Below are positions 52,450 through 63,295 of a DNA stretch of 64,000 nt, piece after piece. The notes under the pieces were generated by a model that saw only the letters and a program-made list of their open reading frames with translations, had not been told where the DNA came from and searched no databases. The position numbers and the translations under genes are program-made. Positions within the stretch are counted from its first letter, which is position 1. Each line of letters starts with the position of its first letter. Source of the stretch: Proteus vulgaris (GTDB taxonomy: Bacteria > Pseudomonadota > Gammaproteobacteria > Enterobacterales > Enterobacteriaceae); contig NZ_CP137920.1 in NCBI RefSeq assembly GCF_033708015.1, forward strand, positions 248,001 to 312,000, written 5' to 3'.

Positions 52450-54192
52450 GTGCCGAGATACTCCGTTATCTACGTTCTCTGTCTGTCTTTTATCGCACCT
52501 GTTGCCTATGGGGCAAATTTGCGTTTAAAAGTAGAAGGTTTAGAAGGGCAACTCGAAAAAAATGCGCGAGTTCAGCTATCAAACATTACAACAGAAGAAG
52601 TTGCACCTGACGGGCGTTTTCGTGCGCGTGTTGAAAAGGCAATTCAAGAAGGGCTTCGCCCTTTAGGCTATTATCAGCCTACGGTGACATTCTCTTATCA
52701 AGAAAATACACCACCTGCTCGATCTGTATTAACCGCTAAAGTAGAACCGGGTATTCCTATTTTACTGAAAGGAGTCGATGTAGTTCTCGAAGGTGGCGCG
52801 AAAACAGATAGCCAATATGCGAAAGTCATTAAAGAAAATACACCTCCTCTTGATAGTGTTTTAAACCATGCAGACTATGAGAAACTCAAAGGTTCATTAA
52901 CAGGGCTTGCAATTCGTCGTGGTTATTTTGATGCGGAAATGCAAAAAAGTCAGTTGGGCGTTTCTTTAGATAATCATGCTTCATATTGGGATTTTATTTT
53001 CGATAGTGGAGAGCGCTATCGTTTTGGTAAAGTGAATTATACGGGATCACAAATCCGTGAAGATTACTTACAAAATATCGTTCCTTTTAAAGAAGGACAA
53101 TATTACACCTCAGAAGATTTGGCTGAATTTAATCGCCGTTTAGCGGCAACAGGGTGGTTTAATTCTGCGGTTGTGACGCCTGATATTGCTAAAGCACGCA
53201 GTGAACATTCTTATTTGCTACCTATGGATGCAGTTGTTACTCCTCGCTCTCGTAACTATGTTGAGCTTGGTGGGGGTTATGCTACTGATGTTGGTCCTCG
53301 CCTTAATATGCAGTGGGATAAACCTTGGATGAACTCACGAGGTCATAGCTTAACGTCTAATATCAGTGTTTCTCAGCCAGAACAATCTATTGGTGCTAAT
53401 TATAAAATTCCACTGAAAGTCAATCCATTAGAGCAGTACTATGGTGTTCAGGGCGGGTTTAAACGTACCGATTTAAATGACACTCGTTCTGATACTACAA
53501 CACTTAATGTGTCCCGTAACTGGGATATGTCAACAGGCTGGCAATACAGTGTGAATACACGTTGGAGCCTCAGCCACTTTACTCAAGGTGAAGTCACTAA
53601 TACAACCATGCTGCTTTATCCAGGGGTAACGGCGAGCCGTGTACGCCAACGGGGCGGTATGATGCCTTCTTGGGGGGATAGCCAACGTTATACATTAGAT
53701 TACTCCAATAAAATATGGGGCTCTGATGTCGAATTTGCTGCATTCCAAGCACAACATGTTTGGATACGTACACCATGGGACGGACATCGTTTTGTGGTAA
53801 GAGGCAATTTCGGTTGGATTGAAACTAACGCGTTTGAGCGAGTGCCGCCTGAATTACGTTTCTTTGCCGGTGGTGATAGAAGTGTCCGTGGTTTTAAATA
53901 CCAAAGCATCTCACCAGAAGATGGAAAAGGAAATTTAACAGGGGCATCAAGAATGCTGGTAGGTTCGCTCGAATATCAATATAACGTCACTGGTAATTGG
54001 TGGGGCGCTGTCTTTATTGATAGCGGTGAAGCCGTTAATGATTTTACGCGCAGTGATTTTAAAACAGGTGCCGGTGCTGGTGTGCGTTGGGCATCACCGG
54101 TTGGTCCTATCAAATTTGATTTAGCATTACCCGTCAGTGATGTTGATAAGCGTAGACTCCAGTTTTATATCGGGTTAGGAGCAGAGTTATGA
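52450..54192 (+). CDS. tamA: Translocation and assembly module outer-membrane protein TamA
   Basis: The 580-residue Omp85-family protein has a signal peptide (ending near VAYG), three POTRA domains (about 25-265), and a 16-stranded barrel with the conserved RSVRGF motif (residue near 480) and the C-terminal signature ending FYIGLGAEL. With TamB it forms the TAM complex, linked to outer-membrane protein insertion and phospholipid transport to the outer membrane. The start is GTG at 52450. The stop overlaps the tamB start by 4 nt (ATGA). Confidence 0.96.
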   Translation: MPRYSVIYVLCLSFIAPVAYGANLRLKVEGLEGQLEKNARVQLSNITTEEVAPDGRFRARVEKAIQEGLRPLGYYQPTVTFSYQENTPPARSVLTAKVEPGIPILLKGVDVVLEGGAKTDSQYAKVIKENTPPLDSVLNHADYEKLKGSLTGLAIRRGYFDAEMQKSQLGVSLDNHASYWDFIFDSGERYRFGKVNYTGSQIREDYLQNIVPFKEGQYYTSEDLAEFNRRLAATGWFNSAVVTPDIAKARSEHSYLLPMDAVVTPRSRNYVELGGGYATDVGPRLNMQWDKPWMNSRGHSLTSNISVSQPEQSIGANYKIPLKVNPLEQYYGVQGGFKRTDLNDTRSDTTTLNVSRNWDMSTGWQYSVNTRWSLSHFTQGEVTNTTMLLYPGVTASRVRQRGGMMPSWGDSQRYTLDYSNKIWGSDVEFAAFQAQHVWIRTPWDGHRFVVRGNFGWIETNAFERVPPELRFFAGGDRSVRGFKYQSISPEDGKGNLTGASRMLVGSLEYQYNVTGNWWGAVFIDSGEAVNDFTRSDFKTGAGAGVRWASPVGPIKFDLALPVSDVDKRRLQFYIGLGAEL

Positions 54193-57100
54193 AGAAGTGG
54201 TTGAAATGGATTGCACTTACCCTCCTTATCATTATTTTGCTTACTTTTGGTGCTGTCGCTTGGATTTTGGGAACACAATCAGGTTTGCATTTCGCTATTA
54301 ATAGCGCAGCACGGTGGGTTCCTGGTTTAGCCATTAAAGACGTTAATGGTGGTTGGCAAGATCTGCGTTTAACGGGTGTTGAGTATCAAATGCCCGGTGT
54401 TGATGTTAATGTCGGTGAATTATCATTGGGATTACGTTTAGCGTGTTTGACTGATAAACAAGTGTGCATAGATACGGTAGGAACACGCGATGTTATCGTC
54501 AATGTCGATACCAGCGCTTTTCCTCCTTCTGAAGAAACACCGCCTTCAGAGCCTTTAACAGAGCTGAATGCACCATTACCTATCTATTTAAATTTACTTT
54601 CATTAGAAAATACGCATGTGAAGATTGACGATATGGCAATCTCACTCGGTGAATTTAAAACTGGCGCACAGTGGGAAGGTCGTCAAGTTACATTAAATCC
54701 AACACTCATTAATGATTTGCTGGTGGCGTTACCCAAAACGCCAGAAGAAGGCAGTATTGAGGCGGTTGCCCAAGATGTAAAAGAGGTTGCAACGGAAAAG
54801 CCGCCAGTGAAGCCGGCAACATCAGAAGAAAAAGAACAGGCATTAGCTGAGACAATTAAGGCGATTTTCGCAAAACCAATATTAGCCGAATTACCTGAGA
54901 TTATTATTCCTGTTGATATCAATATTGAAGGAATTGAAGGTAAGCAATTACAGATTAGCAGTGATGCCCCCGTTACAATTAACCAATTATCATTTGAAGC
55001 AAAGACCCAAGGTAAGCGAGTTAATCTCACTAAATTAAATGTTGATGCACCTGAAGGTGAAGTGAGTTTAAATGGGGAAATTACTCTAGATAAAGAGTGG
55101 CCTGTTAATTTAGCCGTGAATGCGACTATTCGTGATGTTGCTGGGCTTGAAGATTTTAAAGATCAAAAAGCAACGCTTTCTTTGCAAGGCGCATTACTTG
55201 AAGAGCTTAAATTAGCACTTTCTTTAACAGGAACGGTTACAGCAACTTTAGATGCTCAAGCTGAACTGGCAAAACCACACCTTCCATTAAAATTGACGCT
55301 TGAAAGCCAGAAAGTGCGTTGGCCATTAACGGGAGATGTTCAGTATCAACTTAACGATACTCGATTACGTTTAAATGGTCAGACAGATAACTATGATCTT
55401 TCATTACGCTCCGATATTAAAGGTCAGGAGATCCCGCCAGCAAAATTAACGCTGGATGCGAAAGGGAATGAAGAGAAAATAGAGCTAACGCGTTTACGCT
55501 TAGCCGCTTTGCAAGGTCATGCCGATATTACGGGTGTTGCTGATTGGAGTAAGGCAATTAGCTGGAATGCATTGCTGACTATTTCGGGAATTAATACGGT
55601 AAAACAGTACCCAGATATGCCGGCGAAACTAGAGGGACGTATTGCAACAACAGGTAGCCTCTATGGCGGAAGTTGGCAATTACGTGTTCCTGAAATTACC
55701 TTAGATGGCAATATCAAAAACAATATTATCAAAGCGAGAGGTAATGCTTATGGTAATGATTCTGGTCAATGGAATATCCCTCAGTTAAAACTTATTCTTG
55801 GTAAAAATAACCTAGATATTGAAGGGCATTTAGGTGATAAATGGGCATTAGATGCCAATATTAATGCACCTGGCTTAAATGGTTTAGTGCCTGGATTGGC
55901 TGGAGTCATTAAAGGTAAGGTTAATATTCGTGGTGATATTAATACGCCTAAGATTATCGCAGATATCAATGCTCATGGTATTAAATGGCAAGATCAAGTC
56001 AGTGTTGAATCCATCGCTATTAAAGGTGATGTTCAATCGGACAAAGAAATTGGTGGCAAATTAGCGATTACTGCACATCAGTTAAAACAAGCTGATTTAA
56101 TTATCCGTAATTTAACCCTGGATGCTGCTGGTACAGAAAAACAGCATAAACTGACGCTAAAAATGGAAGGGGAGCCTGTTTCAGGAGGGCTGACATTAGC
56201 GGGTTCATTCGATAAAGAAAAACAGCAATGGAAAGGAACATTAAATAATACGGCATTTGATACTCCTGTGGGTGAGTGGCGTTTAAATAAAGCGATCGCA
56301 TTGAATTTGTTGGCAGAAAAGCAGGAAGTCACCATTGGTTCCCATTGTTGGGTAAATCCAAATGCACAAGTTTGTGTTCCTAAAGCGATAACAGTGGGTG
56401 AAAGCGGATCTGCGGCCATTACATTGACGCGTTTTGATCTCGCGATGATCAAACCTTTCTTACCACCAGAGACTTCTGTTCGAGGTGTATTTACTGGTGA
56501 TGCGACGGCAACCTGGAACTCAAAAGGTGGGTTACCGAAAGCATCAGTAAACCTGAAAGGGCAAGGTGTTGCAGTAAAACAGAATATTGAAGGTACTATT
56601 TTACCGATCGATTTTGATGCTATCACCTTAAATGCAGGCGTTAACAATGGCAAAGCATCATTACAATGGCTGATTAGCATTGCGGGCAATGGTGATATTA
56701 AAGGTAATGTACACGTTGCGGATCTTGAGAAAAAACGCCAGCTATCAGGTACGGTGGATATCGATAATCTGACATTAGATTTAATCAAACCATTCTTAGG
56801 TAAAGGCGAAATTGCTCAAGGTCGTATTGGTGCGCAATTGCGTTTAGGCGGTAATGCTCAATCTCCACTGTTATTGGGTCAATTTGGTATTAATCAATTA
56901 AAAGTGGTTGGGCATTGGATCCCGTTTGATATTACGAAAGGGAACGTTGATGTTCAATTCAATGGTGCGACGTCTGATTTAAGTGGCAGAATCGAAACCC
57001 CAGAAGGTTATTTAAATCTTACTGGTAATGCCGACTGGCGTAAGTTAGATGAATGGCATGCAGTCGTGGCTGCAAATGGTAACAAATTACGTGTTGCATT

Positions 57101-58013
57101 ACCTCCGATGGTACGTATTGATGTTAATCCTGATTTAGTGTTTGAGGCTAGTCCAAATTTACTGAAACTTGATGGGCGCATTGATATTCCTTGGGCACGT
57201 ATTGTTGTTCAGGATTTACCTGAGTCTGCCGTATCCGTTTCTTCTGATGAAGTTATGCTGGATAAAAACTTGCAGCCAATTGCACCAAAAGAGACATCGA
57301 TTCCAATTCAAAGTAATTTAGCGATTAATATTGGCGATGATGTGACACTGAACGCATTTGGGCTTAAAGCTAGATTGACGGGGGCACTTAAAGTCAATCA
57401 GAATAAACAAGGACTCGGTTTAAATGGTCAAATCGATATTCCAAAAGGTGAATTCAAAGCCTACGGACAAGATTTACAAGTCCGTAAAGGACAAATCTTG
57501 TTCTCAGGACCTGTTGATCAACCTTACTTAAATATTGAAGCTATTCGTAATCCTGAAAATACGGCAAATAATGTGATTGCTGGCGTCAGGGTGACAGGGC
57601 TTGCAGATAAACCTAAAGTTGAGATTTTCTCTGAACCTGCTTTTACACAGCAAGAAGCATTATCCTACTTGCTAAGAGGTGAAGGACTCGATAAAAGTGG
57701 TGACGCGGATTCATCACAAATGACAGCAATGCTGATAGGATTAGGCGTTGGACAAAGTGGTCAGCTTGTAGGGCGTATTGGTGAAACCTTTGGGGTTTCG
57801 GACTTAGCGCTTGATACACAAGGTGTGGGGGATAGCTCACAAGTTGTGGTTAGCGGTAAGATCACAAACGATCTACAAGTGAAGTATGGTGTGGGTATAT
57901 TTGATTCGCTAGCGACGTTAACTTTACGTTATCGCTTGATGCCCAGGTTGTATTTACAAGCAGTGTCTGGTATGAATCAGGCAATAGATCTGCTTTATCA
58001 ATTTGAGTTTTAA
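54189..58013 (+). CDS. tamB: Translocation and assembly module inner-membrane protein TamB
   Basis: The 1274-residue AsmA-like protein has one N-terminal membrane anchor (about 7-27, [20 protein letters not shown]), a very long periplasmic beta-taco repeat body, and the conserved TamB (DUF490) C-terminal domain, which ends [26 protein letters not shown] (as two overlapping parts). It bridges inner and outer membrane and probably conducts phospholipids. It is coupled to tamA by a 4-nt overlap; ytfP follows after 5 nt. Acidic Glu/Pro-rich segments near residues 110-130 and 190-220 look like lineage-specific insertions. Confidence 0.96.
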   Translation: MKKWLKWIALTLLIIILLTFGAVAWILGTQSGLHFAINSAARWVPGLAIKDVNGGWQDLRLTGVEYQMPGVDVNVGELSLGLRLACLTDKQVCIDTVGTRDVIVNVDTSAFPPSEETPPSEPLTELNAPLPIYLNLLSLENTHVKIDDMAISLGEFKTGAQWEGRQVTLNPTLINDLLVALPKTPEEGSIEAVAQDVKEVATEKPPVKPATSEEKEQALAETIKAIFAKPILAELPEIIIPVDINIEGIEGKQLQISSDAPVTINQLSFEAKTQGKRVNLTKLNVDAPEGEVSLNGEITLDKEWPVNLAVNATIRDVAGLEDFKDQKATLSLQGALLEELKLALSLTGTVTATLDAQAELAKPHLPLKLTLESQKVRWPLTGDVQYQLNDTRLRLNGQTDNYDLSLRSDIKGQEIPPAKLTLDAKGNEEKIELTRLRLAALQGHADITGVADWSKAISWNALLTISGINTVKQYPDMPAKLEGRIATTGSLYGGSWQLRVPEITLDGNIKNNIIKARGNAYGNDSGQWNIPQLKLILGKNNLDIEGHLGDKWALDANINAPGLNGLVPGLAGVIKGKVNIRGDINTPKIIADINAHGIKWQDQVSVESIAIKGDVQSDKEIGGKLAITAHQLKQADLIIRNLTLDAAGTEKQHKLTLKMEGEPVSGGLTLAGSFDKEKQQWKGTLNNTAFDTPVGEWRLNKAIALNLLAEKQEVTIGSHCWVNPNAQVCVPKAITVGESGSAAITLTRFDLAMIKPFLPPETSVRGVFTGDATATWNSKGGLPKASVNLKGQGVAVKQNIEGTILPIDFDAITLNAGVNNGKASLQWLISIAGNGDIKGNVHVADLEKKRQLSGTVDIDNLTLDLIKPFLGKGEIAQGRIGAQLRLGGNAQSPLLLGQFGINQLKVVGHWIPFDITKGNVDVQFNGATSDLSGRIETPEGYLNLTGNADWRKLDEWHAVVAANGNKLRVALPPMVRIDVNPDLVFEASPNLLKLDGRIDIPWARIVVQDLPESAVSVSSDEVMLDKNLQPIAPKETSIPIQSNLAINIGDDVTLNAFGLKARLTGALKVNQNKQGLGLNGQIDIPKGEFKAYGQDLQVRKGQILFSGPVDQPYLNIEAIRNPENTANNVIAGVRVTGLADKPKVEIFSEPAFTQQEALSYLLRGEGLDKSGDADSSQMTAMLIGLGVGQSGQLVGRIGETFGVSDLALDTQGVGDSSQVVVSGKITNDLQVKYGVGIFDSLATLTLRYRLMPRLYLQAVSGMNQAIDLLYQFEF

Positions 58014-58018
58014 ATTAT

Positions 58019-58366
58019 ATGCGAATTATTGTTTATGGTAGTTTACGGCAAAACCAAGGTAACCATCACTGGATGACTTATGCACAGCTTTTGGGTGAAC
58101 ATAAATTAGTGGGATATAAACTTTATGATTTAGGTTTTTACCCTGCGGTTATTGAAGGTGAGGGTGAAATAGAGTGCGAAGTCTATCGGATCACGCCTTC
58201 TATCTTGACAGAGCTTGATGAATTGAAAAAGAACGATCAAGATTACAAGCGCCAACTGATTTCAACACCTTATGGTAGTGCTTGGATCTATCTTTATCAA
58301 AAACCCGTTGATGGCTTGAGAGAAATCAAAAGCGGAGATTGGTTAAAACGTCATGAGGAAGAGTAA
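58019..58366 (+). CDS. ytfP: Gamma-glutamylcyclotransferase-like protein YtfP
   Basis: The 115-residue protein has the AIG2-like fold with the substrate-binding YGSLR motif near the start (IIVYGSLRQNQGNH) and the acidic residue in EVYRI. The family cyclises gamma-glutamyl amines or peptides, but the substrate of YtfP is not known. It lies 5 nt downstream of tamB, with a strong terminator after it, and closes the tamA-tamB-ytfP operon. Confidence 0.93.
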   Translation: MRIIVYGSLRQNQGNHHWMTYAQLLGEHKLVGYKLYDLGFYPAVIEGEGEIECEVYRITPSILTELDELKKNDQDYKRQLISTPYGSAWIYLYQKPVDGLREIKSGDWLKRHEEE

Positions 58367-58409
58367 TAGGTAAATTTAGCTATTACGATAGATAACTTAA
58401 TAATAACAA

Positions 58410-58440
58410 AAAAACTCGATATAAATATCGAGTTTTTTTT
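58410..58440 (+). terminator. Intrinsic terminator after ytfP
   Basis: ACTCGATAT (58414-58422) and ATATCGAGT (58425-58433) form a 9-bp stem with a 2-nt gap and are followed by eight T. It marks the left border of the AT-rich insertion; 58441-58624 beyond it holds nothing recognisable. Confidence 0.85.
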
Positions 58441-58624
58441 ATAAAAATATTATTTTCTATAAATTTAATTATGGGTTTAATTTTTAACTGCCATTTAATT
58501 ATTTATAATAAAATTAGTCTATTTTTAATAAATTTAAATATTTATATTTTTTAAAATTTAAATAAGTAATTATTAATTTAATTTTTATCTGTATCGATAT
58601 GAAAATTATTAATGGTAGACCTGA

Positions 58625-58654
58625 TTGACAGCAAAATAAATTTAATGTTAAAAC
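58625..58654 (+). promoter_or_regulatory. Candidate promoter of the small-peptide gene
   Basis: A perfect -35 TTGACA (58625-58630) is followed after 17-18 nt by TTAAAA/TAAAAC, a weak -10, about 65 nt before the ATG of the peptide gene. A weak -10 with a strong -35 may indicate an activator. Confidence 0.4.
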
Positions 58655-58716
58655 AGCTTTGCTTAAGAAGGAAAGAGATAACTATCTTATTATTAAATAG
58701 TGAAATAAGGTAATTT

Positions 58717-58980
58717 ATGGATAAATTAAATGACATTACTCAACTTTATAATAATCCTCCCAAAGACGTAAAACATAATAGAGTAAATCATGGTTTTACT
58801 GACATGATATTACAAACAAAAAACGTAGCAACAGATACATTAGATAAACTCGCTTATCTTGCAGGTATTAAAAATGCACCTGCCGATGATAAGTATTTAA
58901 AATTAAATACAACTAATTTAGATGCATTGCTAAAAAGTGCAAAGTCACTGGGTTATGATATCGAAGTTGTCAGTATTTAA
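58717..58980 (+). CDS. Small protein of 87 residues, possible precursor peptide of a novel cluster
   Basis: The gene encodes a soluble peptide rich in Asn, Lys, Asp and Leu, with no Cys and no Trp, no signal peptide and no double-Gly site. The N-terminal part (MDKLNDITQLYNNPPKDVKH) is polar. The middle (about 28-52) and the C-terminal end (TNLDALLKSAKSLGYDIEVV) look helical. The end faintly recalls the closing helix-strand of small XRE/HTH_37-type regulators, so a regulator is the main alternative. It has its own likely promoter, a fair ribosome binding site (AAGG, 7 nt before ATG), and an intrinsic terminator right after the stop, so it should be made in excess over the two genes behind it. 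No homologue is recognised. Confidence 0.7.
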   Translation: MDKLNDITQLYNNPPKDVKHNRVNHGFTDMILQTKNVATDTLDKLAYLAGIKNAPADDKYLKLNTTNLDALLKSAKSLGYDIEVVSI

Positions 58981-58984
58981 TTCC

Positions 58985-59010
58985 AAAGCAGCCATAAGGC
59001 TGCTTTTTTA
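58985..59010 (+). terminator. Intrinsic terminator/attenuator between the peptide gene and the cupin gene
   Basis: AAAGCAGCC (58985-58993) and GGCTGCTTT (58998-59006) form a perfect 9-bp stem with an ATAA loop and end in a T-run, 4 nt after the peptide stop codon and 19 nt before the next gene. The next gene has a strong ribosome binding site but no obvious promoter of its own, so it is probably expressed by read-through. Confidence 0.85.
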
Positions 59011-59028
59011 AATGTATAGGAGGCAGTC

Positions 59029-60321
59029 GTGAATAAGGATATTAATGAACTTAATAAAAATATTAATATTGTAGGATTACATTGGATTACTCGCTGGCGA
59101 GTGAATAACGGAAAACAACAGTCTTATGTTATTCCCTTCGCAACAACTTATCCTATTAATATTGTTTACCATGGTAAAAGTGAATTTAAATATGGGCAGT
59201 ACGGTATTCATCTTGGTCAACAAGATACATTAACTTTTTTAGGTGATGAAAAACAAAAGATACTGGCTAAATTTATTGATTGTCGTAAAAATTCACCAAC
59301 ATTTAAATCAGAATTAAGTTTTGAGATAACACCATCATCCGCAAGAACACTAATTATTCCCCCAGGGGTCGCCCATACTTTTTCTCATCTAGAGAATGTT
59401 TTTACCTTAAATAACTATTCTCTTTTTTTACCTACAATCGAGCAATTAGCAAGTGAAACGTTTAATTGGTCACCTAATAATGATGTGATAAATCTTCCTG
59501 AGAATATCGATATTAATGAGATTGAAGGCTATGAGCCAATGACAGAAGAAGCCTCTGCACTGGTCTATCATCGGATCGCAGAGATACAACAGCAATGGTT
59601 AAGTCAACATCGATTTCTACACTCTGAAACCCGTAAAATCCGTTTAGATAATGGCGATGAGATTAATTTAAGATTTCGAGAGAAAATAGCAGATACTCAA
59701 AAACAACAATTACCTACATCGACTATTTTAGGTGTTGAATTTCATGAAATGGCGACCTTACATACTGGTAAAGAGAGTGGTATTGTCCCATTAACGCGAC
59801 AATCCCCTATGTATCTAGTTGAACATGGTCATGAGGATTATGATTTTGACTCTTATGGATTACATTTAGGGCAAGAAGATCATTTAACTTTTCTAGGTGA
59901 TATATCTCATGAAATCACCGTTAAGCTGGTGGATATGCGTGAAAATTCCCCCACGCTATTTTATGAAGATGAAATTATTTTTAATCCTGCACCCAATATT
60001 GAGTTAGTGATCCCTTGTGGTGTTGCCCATGCCTTATTTAATATGGCGAATATCATTACTGTTAATCGACCAGTTATCTATTTAGACAAAGAAAAAGAAT
60101 ATATTCCAGGCTATGATGTCATTGATTGGAAAATTGCTAATAAAAATTATCAATCTTATCACGTTAATAAAATAGCAGCAGACTTAAGCTATTATCAATT
60201 CCTCGTTTCTAAACAACAGGAGTTAATGAAACACAAGCCCACCCATCATACTCCAAAATCGATTGTTATTTATGATGAAAATAACCAGCCTATTAAAGTA
60301 TTAATTAAAGAAAAGGTATAA
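59029..60321 (+). CDS. Tandem-duplicated RmlC-like cupin protein
   Basis: The 430-residue protein consists of two homologous halves, about 1-215 and 230-430. YGIHLGQQDTLTFLGD (58-73) recurs as YGLHLGQEDHLTFLGD (276-291); RKNSPTF recurs as RENSPTL; IIPPGVAHTF recurs as VIPCGVAHAL. The SPT and IP-GVAH elements and the preceding His are those of dTDP-4-dehydrorhamnose 3,5-epimerase (RmlC)-like cupins, and both halves keep His61/His116 and His279/His334. Each half ends with a helical segment plus a beta tail. RmlC itself is a single domain of about 180 residues and works beside rmlA, B and D, none of which is here, so a sugar role is doubtful. The start is GTG at 59029 with AGGAGG five nt upstream. 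Confidence 0.85.
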   Translation: MNKDINELNKNINIVGLHWITRWRVNNGKQQSYVIPFATTYPINIVYHGKSEFKYGQYGIHLGQQDTLTFLGDEKQKILAKFIDCRKNSPTFKSELSFEITPSSARTLIIPPGVAHTFSHLENVFTLNNYSLFLPTIEQLASETFNWSPNNDVINLPENIDINEIEGYEPMTEEASALVYHRIAEIQQQWLSQHRFLHSETRKIRLDNGDEINLRFREKIADTQKQQLPTSTILGVEFHEMATLHTGKESGIVPLTRQSPMYLVEHGHEDYDFDSYGLHLGQEDHLTFLGDISHEITVKLVDMRENSPTLFYEDEIIFNPAPNIELVIPCGVAHALFNMANIITVNRPVIYLDKEKEYIPGYDVIDWKIANKNYQSYHVNKIAADLSYYQFLVSKQQELMKHKPTHHTPKSIVIYDENNQPIKVLIKEKV

Positions 60322-60329
60322 CTTCGATT

Positions 60330-61520
60330 ATGCGTATTGTCTTTTTCTATATGCTTTTTTTGGTGTTAAGTGCTGATGGCTTAATGGTTTTTTTAACACC
60401 TGTTATTGTTTATCAATTAACAACAAGTATTGAGTATGCGGGATTGACATACGCCTTATGGTGGTTACCACGCATTTTTTTAATACCGCTTATTGGTCAA
60501 TATATTGATACTCTAGGTGTGCGCCCTGTTTCTATTCTTTCTGATAGTAGTAAAATTATTGGCTGTTTATTTTTATTAACTTCAGATTTTTCCTCTGATT
60601 TAGTGATTGCAATTAGTTTTGGATTAGTGGGAAGTTTAATTTCTATTGGTAATTCACAGACGCTGATTTCATATGAAAAAATTATTGCATTGATGAGTCA
60701 CCATAAAGAACATCATATTAATATAATGTCACGAATAGATTTTTTGGGCATGATCACCGGTCCATTCATTGGGATGTTATTTATTGAGCATGGATACCGT
60801 TATTTACTTATTATTCCCTGTTTATTCTATTTTATTAACGCAGTATTCTTTTTGTTCTTTTATCTAGAGCCAAAAGAGAGTCACGCTGCCACTCAATTAC
60901 ATAGCCAAGCAGAGACGTTACGAGTCACTAAAAGGATGGTAATGATTTTTACATCTCCTATTTTGATTTTTTCTATTTTAATTGCTATTGGGAATAATAT
61001 GTTTGATGGATTAATTGAATCGAGTGGTATGGCATTAATTGATCAATCGATGAACTTACCGATTAAATACTATGGCTTTATTGATATTTCTGCGGGGATC
61101 TGTGGTGTAATAGGTACTTATTTATATGGCTATTTAACTCATTATTTAAATCGAAAATTATTACTGTCTCTGTCAATTTTCATCATCACAATAAGTTCTT
61201 CTTTACTGATTATTTTTCAACAAGATATCACTATTTTTATTATCTTTTATGCCCTATCCATTATTGGTAAGGTTTTTTCAGGGAATATCTTGCGAATGTT
61301 CAGAATAGAAATCATTCCTGTGACGCAATTAGCCAGTACTTCCTCACTGATTATTTTATTTAATCAACTGATCTTACCCATTGTGGGTGGGCTTTTGTTT
61401 TTCTCTACTGGTGAAGTCGCCTTTATTTATACACTGATGGCGATTGCGATAGGGATAACATTGATAAGTGGTGTATTGCTTGTGACGTTTCATCATAAAA
61501 AAAGCCCTTCAATAAAATGA
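60330..61520 (+). CDS. Major facilitator superfamily transporter of the cupin cluster
   Basis: The 396-residue integral membrane protein has about ten to twelve hydrophobic segments. Between helices 2 and 3 it carries the MFS motif-A-like sequence GQYIDTLGVRP, and the central cytosolic loop is polar (LEPKESHAATQLHSQAETLRVTKR). Overall it resembles MFS exporters of the EntS/MFS_3 type, but no substrate can be read from the sequence. It starts 8 nt after the cupin gene, so the two are surely co-transcribed. Export of a product made with the cupin protein is the natural inference; self-protection by efflux is another. Confidence 0.85.
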   Translation: MRIVFFYMLFLVLSADGLMVFLTPVIVYQLTTSIEYAGLTYALWWLPRIFLIPLIGQYIDTLGVRPVSILSDSSKIIGCLFLLTSDFSSDLVIAISFGLVGSLISIGNSQTLISYEKIIALMSHHKEHHINIMSRIDFLGMITGPFIGMLFIEHGYRYLLIIPCLFYFINAVFFLFFYLEPKESHAATQLHSQAETLRVTKRMVMIFTSPILIFSILIAIGNNMFDGLIESSGMALIDQSMNLPIKYYGFIDISAGICGVIGTYLYGYLTHYLNRKLLLSLSIFIITISSSLLIIFQQDITIFIIFYALSIIGKVFSGNILRMFRIEIIPVTQLASTSSLIILFNQLILPIVGGLLFFSTGEVAFIYTLMAIAIGITLISGVLLVTFHHKKSPSIK

Positions 61521-61560
61521 AGAGCTTATTTATCAGTAAGTTATTCTGAGTGGGTCAGAA

Positions 61561-62088
61561 TTATTTTTTAGCGCGTTCGAAAGAAGACAGAATTTCAGCT
61601 TTAGCTGCCTCTACGCCTTCCCAACCATCAACTTTTACCCATTTACCAGATTCTAAATCTTTGTAATGTTCGAAGAAGTGTTTGATTTGTGCTTTTAACA
61701 GTTCAGGCAGATCGTTCACATCTTTAATGTGGTCGTATTCTTTGCTCAGTTTAGTGTGTGGAACTGCAACGAGTTTCGCATCTTCACCTGATTCGTCAGT
61801 CATTTTCAGTACGCCAACAGGACGGCAACGAATAACTGAACCTGGTTGTAATGGATATGGTGTTGGAACCAGAACGTCTACTGGGTCACCATCTAAAGAT
61901 AACGTGTTATTGATGTAACCGTAGTTGCATGGGTAGAACATTGCAGTTGACATAAAACGGTCAACGAATAGTGCGCCACTTTCTTTATCAACTTCGTATT
62001 TGATAGGATCCGCATTTGCTGGGATTTCAATAACAACATAGATATCTTCTGGTAGTTCTTTACCAGCAGGAACATGATTCAGGCTCAT
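61561..62088 (-). CDS. ppa: Inorganic pyrophosphatase (family I)
   Basis: The 175-residue soluble enzyme hydrolyses pyrophosphate and drives biosynthetic reactions. The signature [11 protein letters not shown] with its three Asp metal ligands, the YPCNYGYI segment and the C-terminal WVKVDGW are present; the protein is nearly identical in layout to the E. coli enzyme (176). It faces the accessory transporter gene convergently, with 40 nt between stops and only an imperfect hairpin there. Confidence 0.98.
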   Translation of the reverse strand: MSLNHVPAGKELPEDIYVVIEIPANADPIKYEVDKESGALFVDRFMSTAMFYPCNYGYINNTLSLDGDPVDVLVPTPYPLQPGSVIRCRPVGVLKMTDESGEDAKLVAVPHTKLSKEYDHIKDVNDLPELLKAQIKHFFEHYKDLESGKWVKVDGWEGVEAAKAEILSSFERAKK

Positions 62089-62230
62089 AAAAAATTTCCT
62101 ATAAAAAAATTAATTTTACGTGGCCGTTAGTATAGCGAAAAGTTTTTAACAATACCCGTTTTTTGCCAAACATGTTGCGTTCTGACGTAAAAATAAGCAA
62201 CAAATAAAAGAAAGGGATATTTTCAAAGAT

Positions 62231-62262
62231 GAAAAAACCGGACGAATAAGAAGCCCGGTTTA
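62231..62262 (-). terminator. Intrinsic terminator of fbp
   Basis: AAACCGG (62235-62241) and CCGGTTT (62255-62261) form the stem; on the minus strand it is followed by TTTTTTC, 26 nt after the fbp stop codon. Confidence 0.75.
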
Positions 62263-62287
62263 TCTATGTGAATGTGAAACGAATGGA

Positions 62288-63295
62288 TTATTCTTCGTCT
62301 GGATATTGCGCCATAAAGCTTTCAGCTTGTTCAACCATCGATTTAGTCCCTACAAAGAAAGGCATACGTTGGTGAAGCTCTTTTGGTTCGATATCAAGAA
62401 TACGCTCTTTACCGTTGCTTGCTTTACCGCCAGCTTGTTCGGCTAAGAACGCCATTGGATTGCATTCATAGAGTAAACGTAATTTACCAGTAGGGTGGCT
62501 TGCAGTACTTGGGTAAATATAAATCCCCCCCTTCAGTAAATTGCGGTGAAAATCAGCAACTAAAGAACCAATATAACGGGTGGTATAAGGGCGGTTTGTT
62601 GCTGCATCTTGTTCTTGGCAATACTTAATGTATTTTTTTACCCCTAATGGGAATTTGATGTAGTTACCTTCGTTGATTGAGTACATATTTCCTGTTGGTG
62701 GGAAATGTACACTTTCATGAGATAAACAGAATACACCTAAAGAAGGGTCGTAAGTAAAGGCATGAACACCACAACCTGTTGTATAAACGAGCATGGTTGA
62801 TGAACCATAAACGACATAGCCAGCGGCGACTTGGCGATGACCTGGTTGTAAGAAGTCATCTAAAGTGACAGGTTGTCCAATCGGTGTAATACGGTGGTAA
62901 ATAGAGAAAATTGTTCCGACGGAAACGTTTACATCAATATTTGACGAACCGTCTAAAGGATCCATTAGTACAACATACTTGGCATTTTCAGCACGATCAC
63001 CTTCAAAGATAACAATATCATCTTCTTCTTCTGATCCGATACCCGCAACTTCACCGCGTGCTTTTAATGCAGCTTTCAGTTTCTCATTCGCGTAAAGATC
63101 CAGTTTCATCTGGGCTTCACCTTGAACATTAGAAACACCGTTAGTACCAAGAATATCGACTAACCCTGCTTTGTTAATATCACGGTGGATAATTTTAGCC
63201 CCAAGCTTAATTGCTGAAAGTAATGCAGTAAGTTCACCCGTTGCATGGGGAAAATCTTGTTGTTTCTCGACGATAAATTCGCCTAATGTTTTCAT
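62288..63295 (-). CDS. fbp: Fructose-1,6-bisphosphatase class 1
   Basis: The 335-residue enzyme removes the 1-phosphate of fructose 1,6-bisphosphate in gluconeogenesis. Visible are the N-terminal [15 protein letters not shown], the metal site [20 protein letters not shown], the substrate-binding NEGNYIKF and [19 protein letters not shown], and [20 protein letters not shown] near the end. The frame is open 80 codons upstream, but the E. coli start and AGGA spacing fix the ATG at 63295. ytfQRT-yjfF, found between ppa and fbp in E. coli, is missing here. Confidence 0.97.
   Translation of the reverse strand: MKTLGEFIVEKQQDFPHATGELTALLSAIKLGAKIIHRDINKAGLVDILGTNGVSNVQGEAQMKLDLYANEKLKAALKARGEVAGIGSEEEDDIVIFEGDRAENAKYVVLMDPLDGSSNIDVNVSVGTIFSIYHRITPIGQPVTLDDFLQPGHRQVAAGYVVYGSSTMLVYTTGCGVHAFTYDPSLGVFCLSHESVHFPPTGNMYSINEGNYIKFPLGVKKYIKYCQEQDAATNRPYTTRYIGSLVADFHRNLLKGGIYIYPSTASHPTGKLRLLYECNPMAFLAEQAGGKASNGKERILDIEPKELHQRMPFFVGTKSMVEQAESFMAQYPDEE

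Noticed and set aside
56078..56788. 236-codon minus-strand frame inside tamB
   Set aside because: Antisense shadow of a strongly conserved gene; no start signal and no domain.
58717..58980. Toxin-antitoxin gene (chpS-like) in the ytfP-ppa interval
   Set aside because: The peptide has no AbrB-type start and no toxin of the MazF/ChpB type is adjacent; the neighbours are a cupin and a transporter.
59029..60321. Ordinary dTDP-rhamnose epimerase (rmlC)
   Set aside because: The protein is a double-length tandem and no rmlA, rmlB, rmlD or glycosyltransferase gene is near.
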